Counted from the stretch's first letter, positions 1 to 12,109 are shown. The stretch is DNA of 64,000 nt from Apteryx mantelli (GCF_036417845.1 NC_089994.1:16448001-16512000); one strand, 5' to 3'. Made by a program: numbers and translations. The notes: generated by a model not told the origin, from the sequence alone.

Positions 1-73
1 GAGTTTGTTAAAAATAATTTGTTTTGACAACATATCTCAGGAATAAAAATCCACCCTTAGATTAGGATGCCAA

Positions 74-430
74 CTGCTTCCAGTGACACATCATCTTCGT
101 CAGACTTGAAGACCAAAACCCCAAGTTGCTCCTGAATACATATCCTCCCCTCCAAAGCACAGTGAAAAACTGAGGTACTTGCTGTGTTACTTCCCATCTG
201 AAATCTTAGTGCAAATGCAGAGGGATATAAATCAAGCTAAGGAAACATTTGCTCACTATCATAAAGCTAATGATCTCTCTCTGGGTGCTACAACGATAAG
301 TCATGGAACATTTCCTGGGACTGCTAAACAATGATGTCAGTGGCAGCTGAGGCAGCCAAGTATCTTGAACGAGGTGTTCAGAACTTGCAGGGTCAAGTCT
401 TTTCCTTTAAAATGTACATAGATATTCTTA
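74..430 (+). pseudogene. Coding-like relic inside an IFT81 intron, source gene not recognised
   Basis: Plus-strand sequence antisense to IFT81 reads like decayed protein-coding DNA. One frame is open for about 68 codons (about 134-340; includes LRYLLCYFPSEILVQMQRDI and AKETFAHYHKANDL). A second frame takes over from about 330 (MMSVAAEAAKYLERGVQNLQ), and a short serine-rich stretch in another frame precedes both (from about 67). The amino-acid make-up is protein-like, but the reading frame changes and there are no splice signals at the changes. This would suit an old processed pseudogene of a host gene. I do not recognise the parent protein. It could also be chance openness in AT-rich intron sequence. 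Confidence 0.3.
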
Positions 431-561
431 TTTTAAATGGTGTTTAATTTTCTGGTGTTGGGAGAACCTCTGTACTGCTGTCTCTGATGTTATTCTTTAA
501 ATGCATTATCCCCAAACAGATGTCAACAACTATTTTAAGGGGTATACTTTCATGTCAATAC

Positions 562-3500
562 CTGATTTTTTTGTTCTTGTTTCTGTTGAGCCAAAGATTC
601 TTCTCTCTCTTTTTCTAAGCGAAGCTGTCTTGCTATTTCAAGCATTCGTTGATGATTTTGTACTGTCTCCACCTACAGCAAGTGGATAAATAGTGCATGT
701 TACTGTCAAATAGTTGAGAAATATATTAAGGCGATCATATGTCTCACAAGCCCACTTAGCACTTCCTTTCCATACATGTTACTACTCAGAAATGACAGCA
801 AAGCACTGGACTCAAGACTCTTAAAAGCTCTGGACTAATGCCTAGGGAGATTCCCTGTGGGTCAATTAGTTATTTGATTCCTTCCTAGACATTCAGTATG
901 TTTATCTTAATCCTTGTTTGCATTCCAAAATCAGAGTTGCAAGCCAAGGATTATGACACTGAAATGTAACAGTGTTACTTCTCTTATTACCCTCTTCTTA
1001 AGACGCTCCACTCTTTTGATGAGTTGATCTTTCTCCTCTTCCATTGCACTGATATCCTGAAAAGCAGCAAAAATACAGAAATGTTAATTTATTTACAACA
1101 CAATATGGATTACATGAGATTCTGCTCAAATTAATATGAAAATCAGAATCCTTCTCTGAATACATTGAAACTGTTATAATTGTATAGATCTATGATCAGA
1201 ACATCCAGGATTCCAGATTCTCTTCTCTCTTACTTCCCCCCCAATTCCCACTCTCTTTAATACTTTATCCGCATCCTTGAGTATTAGTGTGAATACTTAA
1301 AATAAAAGCAGGTGAATTACTCTAAAATAAAAACAAACAAACAAAAACAACTAAGTAAAACCAGCATGAATTCAACATCTGATGCAGTCAAACATATGTT
1401 CTTAAATGTTACCATCATTACCCTCTCCCTGGCAGGCAATTTTGCATTAAGTTGCATAGGAGTGTTGTCTATTGCCACTTTTTCCATTGAAATTGTGTTA
1501 AAAGAGATACTTGCTAGTTCTTAAACATGGATCTGATTCTTGTTCTCCTTTTTAATCATATTTTACAACAGCAGGACTCCACAGATAGATATTAATGAGA
1601 GAAGGGAAATAAATGATGCAAATTTAGGCCTATCTCAACATTTTCTTAGCTTATGCATACATCTCATTGGAAAGACAGATATGTGCTTAAATATTTTGCT
1701 GAAACAGGGCAATTATCTTTACTTAACACCACAACCACACAAGATCACCATTTTTGTTGACTTAAGCTCTCAGTTCATTCAACGGCCTCTGAAATTATTA
1801 CCCTGTATCAGTAAAGCAGAAGGTTTTAAATCAGTTTGTGTTCATGGGGAAAAGGGAGTTCTAATATTTGAAAATCATTCTGAACAGTCTTGGCAGCCTT
1901 GTTTCCCAATCTGCTTCAGAAAACCCAGTTGTGAGTGTGAGCGATGGCTTTCTACTCTGTTTGCCAACAAAGAACAATTTCAGAAAGGCAGCTGTAGTAC
2001 CTATCAGTTATGACCTCTACATCGTATGCACTGCAATGAGGCCACAAAACCAACAAAAATAAGACATTAAAAAAAAAATCTAAACAAAAGTCATACAGTT
2101 TTGTCAGGTTTTTACCCTTCTTATTTCTGCAGTAGAGAAACCAGATGTTCTGAGCTGCTCACATTCCTTATGTAGGTTTTTGAATGCTTCCATAAGTTCT
2201 TCATACTATAAAATGAGGTAAAAATATGAAAAATGAGCTTTGTGGCTAAGGGTTTCCAGACCAACACGTTGCTTTATTACTAAGACAATAAATATAAATA
2301 AATAAATAAATATATATATATATATATATATGGTGAGCACAAGATTTAAAGAGAGTTTTCATCACAAAAGTTTATCAACTTATAAAACAAAAAAAACAAC
2401 CCCACAGTGAATTATCTTTTGTTTGAAGGTGCACTCAGAAGTTTCAGAATTTCTTCACTGATTTCACCTCTTCCCTTGTAATACATAGTGTATTTTCAAA
2501 ACAGGAAGATAAGATGTTATCTGAAAGGAACAATGCTACATTAACAAATTATTCTCCCTTACTATAAATCTGAGTACCTCACATATGTAAATTTATCAGC
2601 CCACAAAGGAATATCTTGATCTCACAAGAGTCTTGATCTAAGCACAGGGGCTTGAGTTTATAGGATACCGAGCTTCTGGCCTGCAAAGTGGTCCAAGAGC
2701 ACACCTGACTACTTAACATATAAGAAATCATTTTGATTGTAATTGGGCACCAGGGTCTTGACACATTGCAGAATTGTGCCCTCAGTATCTCTATATTACA
2801 GAGATTGATATACATAGTTTGATAGCTGGAAAGAAGTAGACAGTGTGCTACTTCCACACCAGTAAATTGCCCACCAGTAATCTTAAACTGAGAGGCAGTG
2901 TGAAAGTCTGTGTGGGTAGAGAAATAACAGGGGACAGAAAGAGTTTAGAAATCTGGATAGGAAATAAATTTAGATTCAACTTGGAGAACTGCAAGCTAGG
3001 ATATAGGGAAAGATAATCTCTGCAGAAACAGCCACTCAGTAAGAATGGAGAAATCTAAAAACAGAATATTGAGTACTTTTTTACTTTCTGGAAAGAGCAA
3101 TTGATATGAACGTTGAGCACAATATGGCAACAGCAGAGGCCAGTTCAAACAAAGATGACATATTCCTGAGCAGTGAAGCAGTGATCCTACTTTATAAAAA
3201 CCTGGGGAACCAGCATCTAGAATGCTCTGTTCATTTCTGGGCGTTTCAGTATCAGGCACACACTGACAAGCTGGAATGAATTCAAAGAATAACAATAAAA
3301 TGGCTACAGACTGAGATTGAGAAAAAGATAAAATAATGGAGAAGGAGCTTGATTAAATGGCAAATAAAAGTACAGTAAGGTATACACAGGCTGGATGGTG
3401 AAGAATGTGTTACAAAAAAGTGGGAGTAAAAACACAACTGGCCTTCAGTCGCTTATGCATTATAGAAGTTAAGTACTTTAACAAATAATGAAATAGCATG

Positions 3501-6500
3501 TAGTCTCTGAGCAACAGTACTCATGATTGCTGATCTCCAACAGCTTTCCTCTGTGTGGACTCTCCAGCTCTTTCAAAAGGTGAGTTCACTAAGCCCTTCC
3601 CTTATCAGGGCATAAAATTTCAGGACCAAAGGCAAGACCTGAACAAAGGCATAGCATGGTTTGCCGGATCATAACAAAGGGAAGGTTTCTCACTTTCACT
3701 GAATAAAAGACATTGTGCAACTGGTCCATCTGTACACACTCTACCCGAAATAATTGACATACACACAAATGACCAAAGAAAACCCACAGGTTCCAACAGT
3801 GGAGATATTCCTGGCACCTGAGGGCAACGCATTCAAGGCTGGACAACTAGATTTATATCTAAAGTTGCTTACTTTTAAAATTACATACTGTTGCCAACCT
3901 GATGTCCAAATCACAACACAACTGGGAAAGTGGCAACTCTTCTGAGTATTGTGTTTAAACAACGTGGAAAAATACATTTAAGCTTAATACTCTATACTGA
4001 TAAAACTTGACCATATTCTAACATTTCTAAGCTCTCATATTTGAAATGTTTCTCACAAAATACAGTATTTCAAGCCTCTCTATCCAATTACTGTAGGTTA
4101 AATTCTTTAATTCATTAGTATCTAAATATTTGCATGGCAACATTAAATTACATAAAAGCACCATATTACCCCAGCTTCTATTTTGAATTAGTCAGTAGGG
4201 TATTAGTTTAATAAGATAGTTATATTACTGTGATCCTAAAATGGAACACATCTTACATAACGGAAATAACGGAGTTGGATATTTATACATATTGGGATTG
4301 CGACATACTGAAAAGACATACAATCTACATTTCTTTCTCTCATTGCTACTTCTGCTTAGTTATTATAAATTAGAAATCAGATAGCGTCAGCAGCAACAAA
4401 AAAGAAAAAGGGTTAGTCAAGCTTCAGTCAAGCTATACAGCTTTGCTGGTGCACAGTTAATAAATGTAGTTACCTGTTACAAACGTTCAAAAACACTGTG
4501 ATTTTGCAAGCCATTATATATAACAAAAGGCACAGAAAACTGGATAGAAATTAAGTAAATATGTACCTCAGACAATACAAATCTAAAAATATATCTTTGG
4601 TTCACTTTAAACTTTAAATTTCAGACCCACCCAGTTTGACTATCTAAGATCAACATTTAACGCTCACAAAAGAAGTGAAAACATAAAGAGTAGGAATGTC
4701 AGTCTGGGAAAAAGAAATTTTTTACTTATCCACAAAAAACAAATGGTCAAAGCAGAAGCGTGATAAAACTAATACAAACATTAGAGGCAAAATATTTTAC
4801 AATCAATAGACAATTAGGAGACGATGACTTTTGGTCACAGTGTTGCCTGGATTGATTAGAACTGATAATTTATAAAGTTAAAAATATCTATGTCATATTT
4901 CACAGCAAGAAAAAAAAAAGCATTTAAAACTTAAGAAATAAAAAGCTCTCTTAGCCAACATGATCTGAACATCACTTGGTACCCAGTATTTAATGTCTTT
5001 AAAATCTTTTAATGCAATGCAATATTAATATACAACTTTGGGGTTATCTGAAGAAAGGTACTCAAGAAATACATCTTTATTGTGAATCTTTGCCTACCTT
5101 TGATTCTAACATGCTTTAACGTAACTCATTTAAACACTTCCATCTCAACAGTAACTCCCCAATTCATTTATCCCTCCTCCTACTGCCACTTTAATTAATT
5201 AATGTAAAATGTTGATATTCATGAAAAATGCTACCTGTTTGTTGGTTTCAGCCACAGTATCATCCTGTAGGAACTCAGCTGGCACTTCCAGTCTTACTAA
5301 GAAACGTGCCAGGTAGGCTCTTTTCTTAAGTTCATTGGTCCTCTGAAGAAGCCAATGTAAGACAGGATGAATTACAGATTTGCTTCCAGTAACTAACCCT
5401 TGGCGAAATGCACTCCTATACAACAACAACAGAAAGCAAACATCAGCTGCTACCCATAAATCTCAGACTAAAGAACACTGGCTTGGAACAAGCAATTTAC
5501 AGTATTTTGACATTCTTTCTCTGTTTGCCTAATGGCTTTCTTAATGCTATTAAGAGAGAAAGTGTTCATGATGCCAGTTTGCCATTTATGACCTGCTTCT
5601 GCTACCTTGAGACAGATACAAGCCCATACACATAAAAAGGCTAAAGCCTGCAACAGTGGGTCTTCCATTTCTGCGATGTTCTCCAAGAACAAAGGCAAGG
5701 TGGGAAGAGTGTAGGTTTTCTGAATTATAACCTGCTACTGGAGGGTGCAATGCAGCCTCGTGAGCCTGCTCTGCCAGGGAGCCGGAAGGGACTGACCCTG
5801 CCAGTCATGCGGCACCCTCTCCTGGCTGACTCTGCAACAGCACCTCGGGCAGCAGCTCTCAGGCACGGGGAGCACGACTGAAGGGCAGTCAACAGTCTTC
5901 TGCAGGCATCGCCTATCCCAAATAATAGGTATTCTGTGGGGGGCAGCAGAGGAACTGTCTTCAAAACGTTAAACATAATCACTAGGATAATCAAAGTCAA
6001 AATACACACAACTACTGAATGGAGGTTATTACCATTGAAGCTGTAGAACAAAGCCAAATCATAGAAATAAACTTGTGATTAAATCAGAAAGTGAAAGAAT
6101 TTATTATGACCATTTTTTCCTCTTTGAATGAGGAAATGGTGACTGGACAAAGAGTAACTGTTCATGGTATCTTTCAAGTAGCAATATATTAAATTTAGAT
6201 GATGCACATGTTTTTGCTTGCCAAGCCATTTCAACAGTTTGTCTTTAAGACAAATATATTTTAACACTATTTATAGACAAAAAGATACTTACAAGTCTGA
6301 TATACTTCCTGGAGGTTTGTATTTAAGGATACCAAGAAGACTCAACATTCTTTTAGCTGTTTGTTCCGGCGTTTCCTCTCTAATGTCAACAGCATGCTTA
6401 AAAAGTTAAAAAGAAATAATTAACCAATATTTGTACAAGTCATATTAATTAACTGATGACACTAAAACACTATCCACTTGATACATGATATGTAAATGCA

Positions 6501-7352
6501 GTGAGATGTTTCATACCAAATGCCCTTTTTATGACCAAATTCTGATTCTCTTCTAATGGACTCTTCTCTAACCATGTGTTCAGGTAACTTTATTTCAGGC
6601 ATACATTCTTCCTGGTAATGAGTCCTCATCTACACAGACAAACTGATTGCTTTCACCTCAGAAGTCACCAATGCTGGCACGACAGGGTGCATGTTTCTGA
6701 GACCCACGTGTATGAATGATAGCTTCCACACCTACACACAGCTTTGGTAGCCTCAAGGGAGAGGGAGTCAATATCCACTGCTACAGCTGAATCATGAGGT
6801 TCAGATCTTGATCAATTCCTGCCCTGGATATGTGAGCAAGACACGGCCTGACTTTTGTCTTAAGAACGCGATCATTGTCAGTATGAACAAAGTTAGGATC
6901 TGTATCATGATTCCCAAGGAAAAAAATATAGAGTCATCAGTCTCTGGGGGACAAGGATCCAGTATCTCTGGCCCAAGAAACATTTGCTAGTTTCCCCAAA
7001 ACAAGTAGGTACATAGACAGCGAGGATTCTTGCCAGGCACATTTATTTCCGTGAAGATTCATAAAAGCTATTTTGGTAAACCAAACATGCCACGAGATAT
7101 ACAGAGCTGGCCCTAAATAAAAGCATTCTGCGCAATTCCTGTGGCAAGCCCGTTTAAGAAGACGTTCTCCGTCACCCACGTCTGAACACTGCTGATCTCC
7201 TTCCTTACCTTTGGGTCAATCTCCCCCAGCACATCACTGAGCAGCTGCAACAGCTGCATCGACTCTAAGGAGTCGAACGTGATTAAATTGTAGTTCTTCT
7301 TGAAGGGCTCCTGATTGAGCTTCTCCACAATGAACTTGATTTGGTCACTCAT
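562..7352 (-). CDS. IFT81: IFT81, intraflagellar transport protein 81 (5' six coding exons, gene continues left of window)
   Basis: Coding exons on the minus strand, in order: 7209-7352, 6293-6396, 5235-5415, 2116-2205, 991-1056, 562-672 (232 codons, phases agree). The protein is an IFT-B core subunit that pairs with IFT74 and carries tubulin into cilia. The start is [20 protein letters not shown], close to vertebrate IFT81. Residues 1 to about 143 form the calponin-homology-like tubulin-binding domain, containing [10 protein letters not shown] and [20 protein letters not shown]. After that a charged coiled coil begins ([52 protein letters not shown]). All acceptors are AG and all donors GT. 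The ATG at 7352 is chosen because it gives the conserved N terminus. The family is about 675 aa, so roughly a third is here. I could not find the next exon in bases 1-561. The identification is firm. Confidence 0.96.
2293..2331. repeat. (AAAT)n followed by (TA)n microsatellite
   Basis: A run of TAAA units passes into about ten TA dinucleotides, inside the intron upstream of IFT81 exon 2116-2205. It is likely length-polymorphic. No function is inferred. Confidence 0.95.
3120..3420 (+). mobile_element. Old CR1-like LINE fragment (3' part of ORF2 region)
   Basis: The stretch around 3190-3300 (GAATGCTCTGTTCATTTCTG, then GGGCGTTTCAGTATCAG and GACAAGCTGGAATGAATTCA) follows the well-known amniote CR1 3' sequence that reads 'tgctgtgttcagttctgggc...aagctggaa...agttca'. 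It is heavily diverged and truncated at both ends, so it is old. It lies in IFT81 intron 2206-5234. Borders are approximate. The remainder of this intron (3421-5234) is plain AT-rich sequence in which I see nothing else. Confidence 0.55.
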
Positions 7353-7374
7353 GCTCGTGGCCTGGAAAAACCCT
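7353..7374 (-). other. IFT81: IFT81 5' UTR portion of the first coding exon, with splice acceptor
   Basis: On the minus strand a pyrimidine-rich stretch ends in CTGCAG at 7380-7375, just before the start-codon exon. This suggests that the first coding exon begins at 7374 and that a separate non-coding first exon lies upstream in the CpG island. The upstream donor was not fixed. Confidence 0.5.
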
Positions 7375-7731
7375 CTGCAGGGGAGACAGAAGAGATGCCA
7401 AGAGGCCTCGGCGGGGCAGAGGGCTGCGGGGCAGGGGGCTGCCGGGCGGGCGCACCATCCTCACAGAGGCCCCGGGCTGGCACCCGGGCCCGGCGGGGCC
7501 CCGGCCGCCCCCTCAGCTTGGGGGGCGCCCCGAGGCCTCCGAGGGAGGGCCCGGCCCCTCACGGCGACGGCGGGAGGGGAGATGAGGACACAGCGGGGCC
7601 GCTGCTCCCCGCCCCGGGCCGCCCCCACGATGCCGGCGGCGCCCTGGGGCGGCCCAACCCCCCCCCCGCCCCTCGCCCCTCGCCCCCCGCCCCCCGCGCG
7701 GGCCGCGCCTCCCCTCCCCCCGCGCCGCTCG

Positions 7732-7745
7732 GTTACCCGGGTAAC
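7732..7745. promoter_or_regulatory. Perfect palindromic X-box (RFX-family site)
   Basis: The 14-mer GTTACCCGGGTAAC is a perfect palindrome. It fits the RFX X-box consensus GTNRCC-N(0-3)-RGYAAC, with a 2-nt spacer. A further GTTGCC half-site follows at 7747-7752. It lies about 380 bp upstream of the IFT81 start codon. RFX factors are the established activators of ciliary genes through such sites, so this is the likely ciliary control element. Binding itself is inferred. Confidence 0.85.
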
Positions 7746-7837
7746 GGTTGCCAGGCCGGGCAGATGGCGTCACTTCCGACGCTGCCGCGCGCTTCGTCTA
7801 GAAGCGGGCCCGCAACGGCCGGGCGCGAGGGGGCGTC

Positions 7838-7849
7838 TGCGCGTGCGCA
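7838..7849. promoter_or_regulatory. NRF1-like site
   Basis: TGCGCGTGCGCA differs at one position from the palindromic NRF1 consensus (YGCGCAYGCGCR). It lies about 490 bp upstream of the IFT81 ATG, inside the CpG island. NRF1 sites are common in such promoters. Confidence 0.5.
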
Positions 7850-7947
7850 GAGCGGGAAGGGAGGGGGAGGGGGAGGGGGCGGGGCGGAGCGGGGGCGGGG
7901 GCGGGGGCGGTGAGGGAGGCCGCTCTGTGGAGGGACGGGGCCGCCCT

Positions 7948-8007
7948 GACAGGGACAGGGACAGGGACAGGGATGGGGATGGGGATGGGGATGGGGATGG
8001 GGATGTG
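7948..8007 (+). repeat. Hexamer tandem repeat (GGGACA)n to (GGGATG)n
   Basis: About four GGGACA units switch to about six GGGATG units at the right edge of the CpG island. The switch suggests point mutation followed by expansion. The G-triplets are spaced so as to allow G-quadruplex formation. It is not coding. Confidence 0.9.
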
Positions 8008-9206
8008 GCTCTCGCCCTCTCGCTGCCCCTTTCCCGCCCCGCGCTGTGTGAGGATGAGGGGAAGCCGCCCCGTCGGTGCCGCGGCCTGCCCGGGCGCCCC
8101 TTCCCGCCCGCGCTACGCCGGCGGCCCGGCGGGACACCGCGCTCCGTGCTGCCCCCTTTCTGCCCGGACGGGCCGGGGTGGCGGTTTCTTCATGCCAAGC
8201 TCTTGGCCAGGCGGCCCGGGGTGGTGAGGGCGGAGGTTTCGCACAGGGGGGCGCCGCGGGGTCGGGCACGGCGCCGTGGTTAGTTGCGTGGGTGGGTTGA
8301 GAGGCGGGGTGGGCTCAGTGCCACCCCGCCCCGCTGTGCTCACCTGAGGTGACGGTGGGGTGAGCGCTCCGTGGGCCGGCTCCACTGTGGGACTTCTGCT
8401 GCGGTACGGTTGATGCAAGGACCGACAGAAATAGGCTTGAAATTCACCATTTGAAGTATATACTTAGTTTCACGGTTTCCCAAGAGGGAGGATATCGTTG
8501 TTGCGTGTGTAGGAGATGTACAAACAGATTGATGCAGTTACCCAATTAAGATTTCTGGCAGTCTTTGGCAGCATTAAAAAAAAAAATGTCAAGCGTGGTT
8601 CACATAGCCTGGTGAATGGTTATTCGCATATCGGGTGAATGGTTATTTCAGTTCTTTGAAATGGAAAACTACACGGAGGAGCCACACGAAGCCGGGATGG
8701 CAGTGCTCTGTCCAGGCTTCGTTAGACCTAAACGGCAAATTTATATTCTTGAGTTTGCACATCAATTGTCAGTGTGACTCAAAGTAGCAATAAGTATGTA
8801 GCGCTAGCTATGCTAAATCTGAAACAAGGACAGGAGCTTCAAAAAATACCAAACAGTCAAAAATAGGCTATGTATCAAAGTGAAATTTGTTCATGAAACT
8901 GGTATCTCCAGTCTGCAGGTTTTTTTGTTGCAGATCACTCAAAGCCCATGTTTAAATCTTAAATAGGTGGAATTTGGAGCCTCTGCCATTTCAATTAGCT
9001 TCTTGGATTGTCTTAGAATCCCATGTGAGTCCACAGATGATGGATTAAAATATGCAGTGAGTCATATTAAATTGAAGCCAATTGAAATGCACAGGTTGTA
9101 AATCACTGCAGAATTTGACTCAGTAAATAGCAATCATAAATGTAATACTTTGCAATTCTAAATACTGCATCTGTCTTAGATTAGCTCCTTTCTTTCTTCT
9201 GAGGGA

Positions 9207-9405
9207 TCAAAAACACTTCACAAAATACTAATTTACCGATCTTCACAAGAAACCTGAAAAGTGGTACTGCATTGCTATTCTAATTTTTAACTGGGTAAAC
9301 TAAGTCACAGAGGGGATGGATGAGTTGCTTGTGATTGTGTGTTAAGGCTGTAGTAGAGCCAGGAACGTAATCCAAGTCTCCTGACTCCTGGATTTGAACT
9401 TTAAA
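9207..9405 (-). mobile_element. MIR-like SINE relic (antisense orientation)
   Basis: The order of landmarks matches the reverse complement of the MIR/CORE-SINE consensus. These are 'cttcacaagaaacc', 'aactgggtaaactaagtcac', 'agagggg', then 'gtagtagagccaggaacgt' and 'ccaagtctcctgactcctgg'. Divergence is high, as expected for an element older than the bird radiation. Ends are approximate. Confidence 0.7.
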
Positions 9406-10635
9406 AAGCAGATCATGTTTCCTTTGTGCTTTTAGTCTGTATACTGACCTTTAGGAATCATATTTACCTACAAGTTCCCAGAAGAGATCTACTTTCCCTT
9501 GACATGCTTTCCTAGAATCAATTGTACTTTTTTCTCCTGATGAGTATTTTGAGCATGTAGAATATACAGAGGGAGCAAATGAAAACAGTATTTCCTGTGG
9601 AGGTGTTGGGGGCCAGTTCTAGTCCCTGCAAACTGCATAAATAGGTAATTAAAAGTGATGGAGCCATGTGAGTCCAGGGCAGTACTTCCTTGAAGCTGGG
9701 GAAAGAGTGTTTCTGTAAATACTGATAACTCACAGTTCTCAGTACAGGGGAGAGAATGGATTGTGCTCACAGTGCTGAGGATGGAGAGAGGTCTGGGCTG
9801 GATACAGTGGGAGGATGCTGCTCTGAGATTCTCCTTTACATCAGACTATTTCAGTCCCCACACCTTCCAAGAAGCAAGGGATCTTTTCCCTCTTTTTGTG
9901 TCTCCTTAACTTTACAGAGGCAATGGATAAAGGAAAGGAAGGACGTTTGAACACCTAGAAAATGCCAGGATAGTAATAAGGAGAAAAGATCAAGAGATTA
10001 TTTCACTGTCCTGGTGGAAACCCAGGAAGTCTGATCGTTCTGACTCGGAGAGGGGGAGGAGACCCTGAAGACCAGAAGTCATGAGAACTGGGCTAGCTGT
10101 GCTCTGGCTTGCTGCTGCCAAAAGGCTGTTCGAAAGCTCTAGTGATTAAAGGCAGGAGTGAAATCACACATCAGAGCCCAACTTCATGGGACTTTCTGAT
10201 TCAGCGAAAGCATGGAGGATCCTGTGGCACAACCTTTCCTATGCTATCTTAGTTGGGTTGATGTGGTATCTGGATCAGGTCTTACAGAATTGAGGGCCAG
10301 TGTTCATATATATATTTGTTGTATAATTCTGGGACATTTTCCAAATTCCCAAATTAGCTGGCATGGGGAGTGACAGTAGTGTTTCAAAGTTTCCTAATGA
10401 CGTAAGAGCTATTATGACAGTTCAGCCCTATAGTTTAAGGCAAGGATAAACTTGGATTGGGCTTATGTTTTAAATTGCTTAAGAGAGGCTCGTGGAAACT
10501 GTTTATTGAAAAAGCATCATCCAGAGGCAACTAAAGGAAGAAAGAGAATGGAGCCTGCAAATAAACTATCCAGAGCTCTTTAGGTCTGCAGGCACGGCTT
10601 CATGACTCCCTCCTGACTTCCTCCTCCCTTTATAG

Positions 10636-10816
10636 CTACCGCTGCATGGATGACTGCCTTGCAAAACTGCGAGGGGAGCTCGACCGTAGAGGCCAGCAAA
10701 TCAGAGTGGAAAGAAACCTGAGCAAATTGAAATCCTTCTCCATGCGCAAAGAGAGATCACCTTATATGGGAACATCTATGGGCAAGAAGATGAATGCGTC
10801 TGGCCTAGCTGCTGAG
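10636..10816 (+). other. Candidate coding exon of an unidentified gene
   Basis: A strong pyrimidine tract ending in TATAG (10631-10635) precedes a 181-nt interval. It is open in one phase (1 nt + 60 codons) and ends at GAG followed by a usable donor GTCAGA (10817). The peptide is charged and protein-like (for example LAKLRGELDRRGQQIRVERN, then SKLKSFSMRKERSPYMG). I do not recognise the family. No flanking exon could be joined with confidence. It could be an exon of a lineage-specific gene or lncRNA, or chance. Confidence 0.35.
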
Positions 10817-11999
10817 GTCAGATCCCAAACAGATGGAAGATGTTAATGTGAAAACTAGAGCATTTAGGAAGAGAAGATAACACTTCTATCTGCTTTTCTT
10901 ATGCAATCTGAGTCCTGTGGTTTTTCTCTTTTATTATGAATAATGGGTTATGTGTATTTAGGTCTGACTAGGTTATATTAAAAATCAATGTCTTTGTGGC
11001 TATTCTGGCACCTAAATGCATCCCAGGTCTGCCCCTGGTTCTTCCCAATCACAGCTTTTTCAGCTGTTATTATGTATCAGCTCTTTCATCTTATTTACTG
11101 AAGCGTCAGCAGTATCAACCATAGCATAGGGACTGCAGTCAGCAACAGCATAAGGAATGACCACTGATGTCTTGAAAACTTAAGCCTGTTTGTATCAAAA
11201 GGTGACTTGTTCCTGTGTGCTAGAGCATTTAAGATGAGACTGACAGATAAAAAGCCCTTCTTCTTCTGAATTTTTTGTCATGGCTGTAGCCATAGGTAGC
11301 ATTCTAGGTAACTTAAAGCAGTGTAGGACTGGAAAAAAAGTATTATCTCTGTGTTGTGGGCTTTGTTTATTTTGTGCCTTTGTGTGGGTCTTCTGTTGCA
11401 AGAGAAAGGCTCCTGATCCTTTTAATCTGAGTCTAATGAATTCTGATCTAAGCTTCTTGTCTTACATACTCTGAGCCTGAGATTTACAGCTCCCACCCTG
11501 ACAGCCCACCTAAATCTCCTGTGTTTGCATTGTTGTATGGTGGCCTCACACCAGCTCCCTTGGCCAGATGCGAATAGTTGGTTTGCAGCGCTCTGTCCAG
11601 CTCTGTCCAGTGCGTGAAACTATTGAGTAGGAAAGAGGCTGCAGCCAAAGTGTGTACCACGTACTGGCTCTGCTCAGAGGAGTAGTGACTGCATCACCCA
11701 GCTGTACTCCCTTTTATTCCTATGAACTGATGCAAAAGACACAACCGTTCTGAGATCCAACAGGATGGTGTCCCATGCAGTGTGAGGTAAAGACCTCCTC
11801 CAGGGCCATAGGTGTCCTGAAAGCTTGCTTTACCATTTCCCTGCTCCTTGCATGGCTGTTGGCACCCGTGCAAAGTGGGTGTCACATGCATCTGTCCTTT
11901 CTGGCAGTGTATTGCACCTTCTTTGCACTGGTGCAAAGTGTTGGGCAGTGGGGAGTCAGGCCCAGAAGGCCAGAGTGACATTGGTTTCTGTCTTTTCAG

Positions 12000-12109
12000 A
12001 CTCATCTCTGCGGTTGCCCCAGCACTGCTCCAGACTGACAGAGCATCCTCACAGAGGAGTCCTGTTTGCCCAGTGCGATGTTCAGAGCAAGAAGAGGTCG
12101 TTGCAATCA
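12000..12109 (+). other. Weak second exon candidate downstream
   Basis: The acceptor TCTTTTCAG at 11991-11999 is good. The following stretch to CAATCA|GGTTGA (about 12109) is open in two of three phases. It does not join in frame to the 10636-10816 candidate, which ends in phase 0 and would meet a stop. It is listed only as a possible transcribed segment. Confidence 0.15.

Larger units (their letters stand above)
7400..8340. promoter_or_regulatory. IFT81: CpG-island promoter of IFT81 (possibly bidirectional)
   Basis: Composition jumps from AT-rich to strongly GC- and CpG-rich just upstream of the IFT81 start exon, and falls back near 8400. The island holds an X-box, an NRF1-like site and G-rich runs (7851-7911) able to form G-quadruplexes. 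The long open frames here on both strands are by-products of GC-richness (Pro/Arg/Gly-rich) and are not called as genes. A divergent transcript to the right is possible but unproven. Confidence 0.8.

Noticed and set aside
5725-5900. A GC-richer patch in an IFT81 intron with an open frame
   Set aside because: It has no splice sites in the right phase and no homology. It may be an old insertion, but no family is recognised.
7315-8418. Long overlapping open frames on both strands (up to 322 codons) in the IFT81 CpG island
   Set aside because: They are Pro/Arg/Gly/Ala-rich, overlap each other in several frames, include hexamer-repeat peptides (RDRDRD/GDGDGD) and have no homology. Their openness is explained by high GC content.
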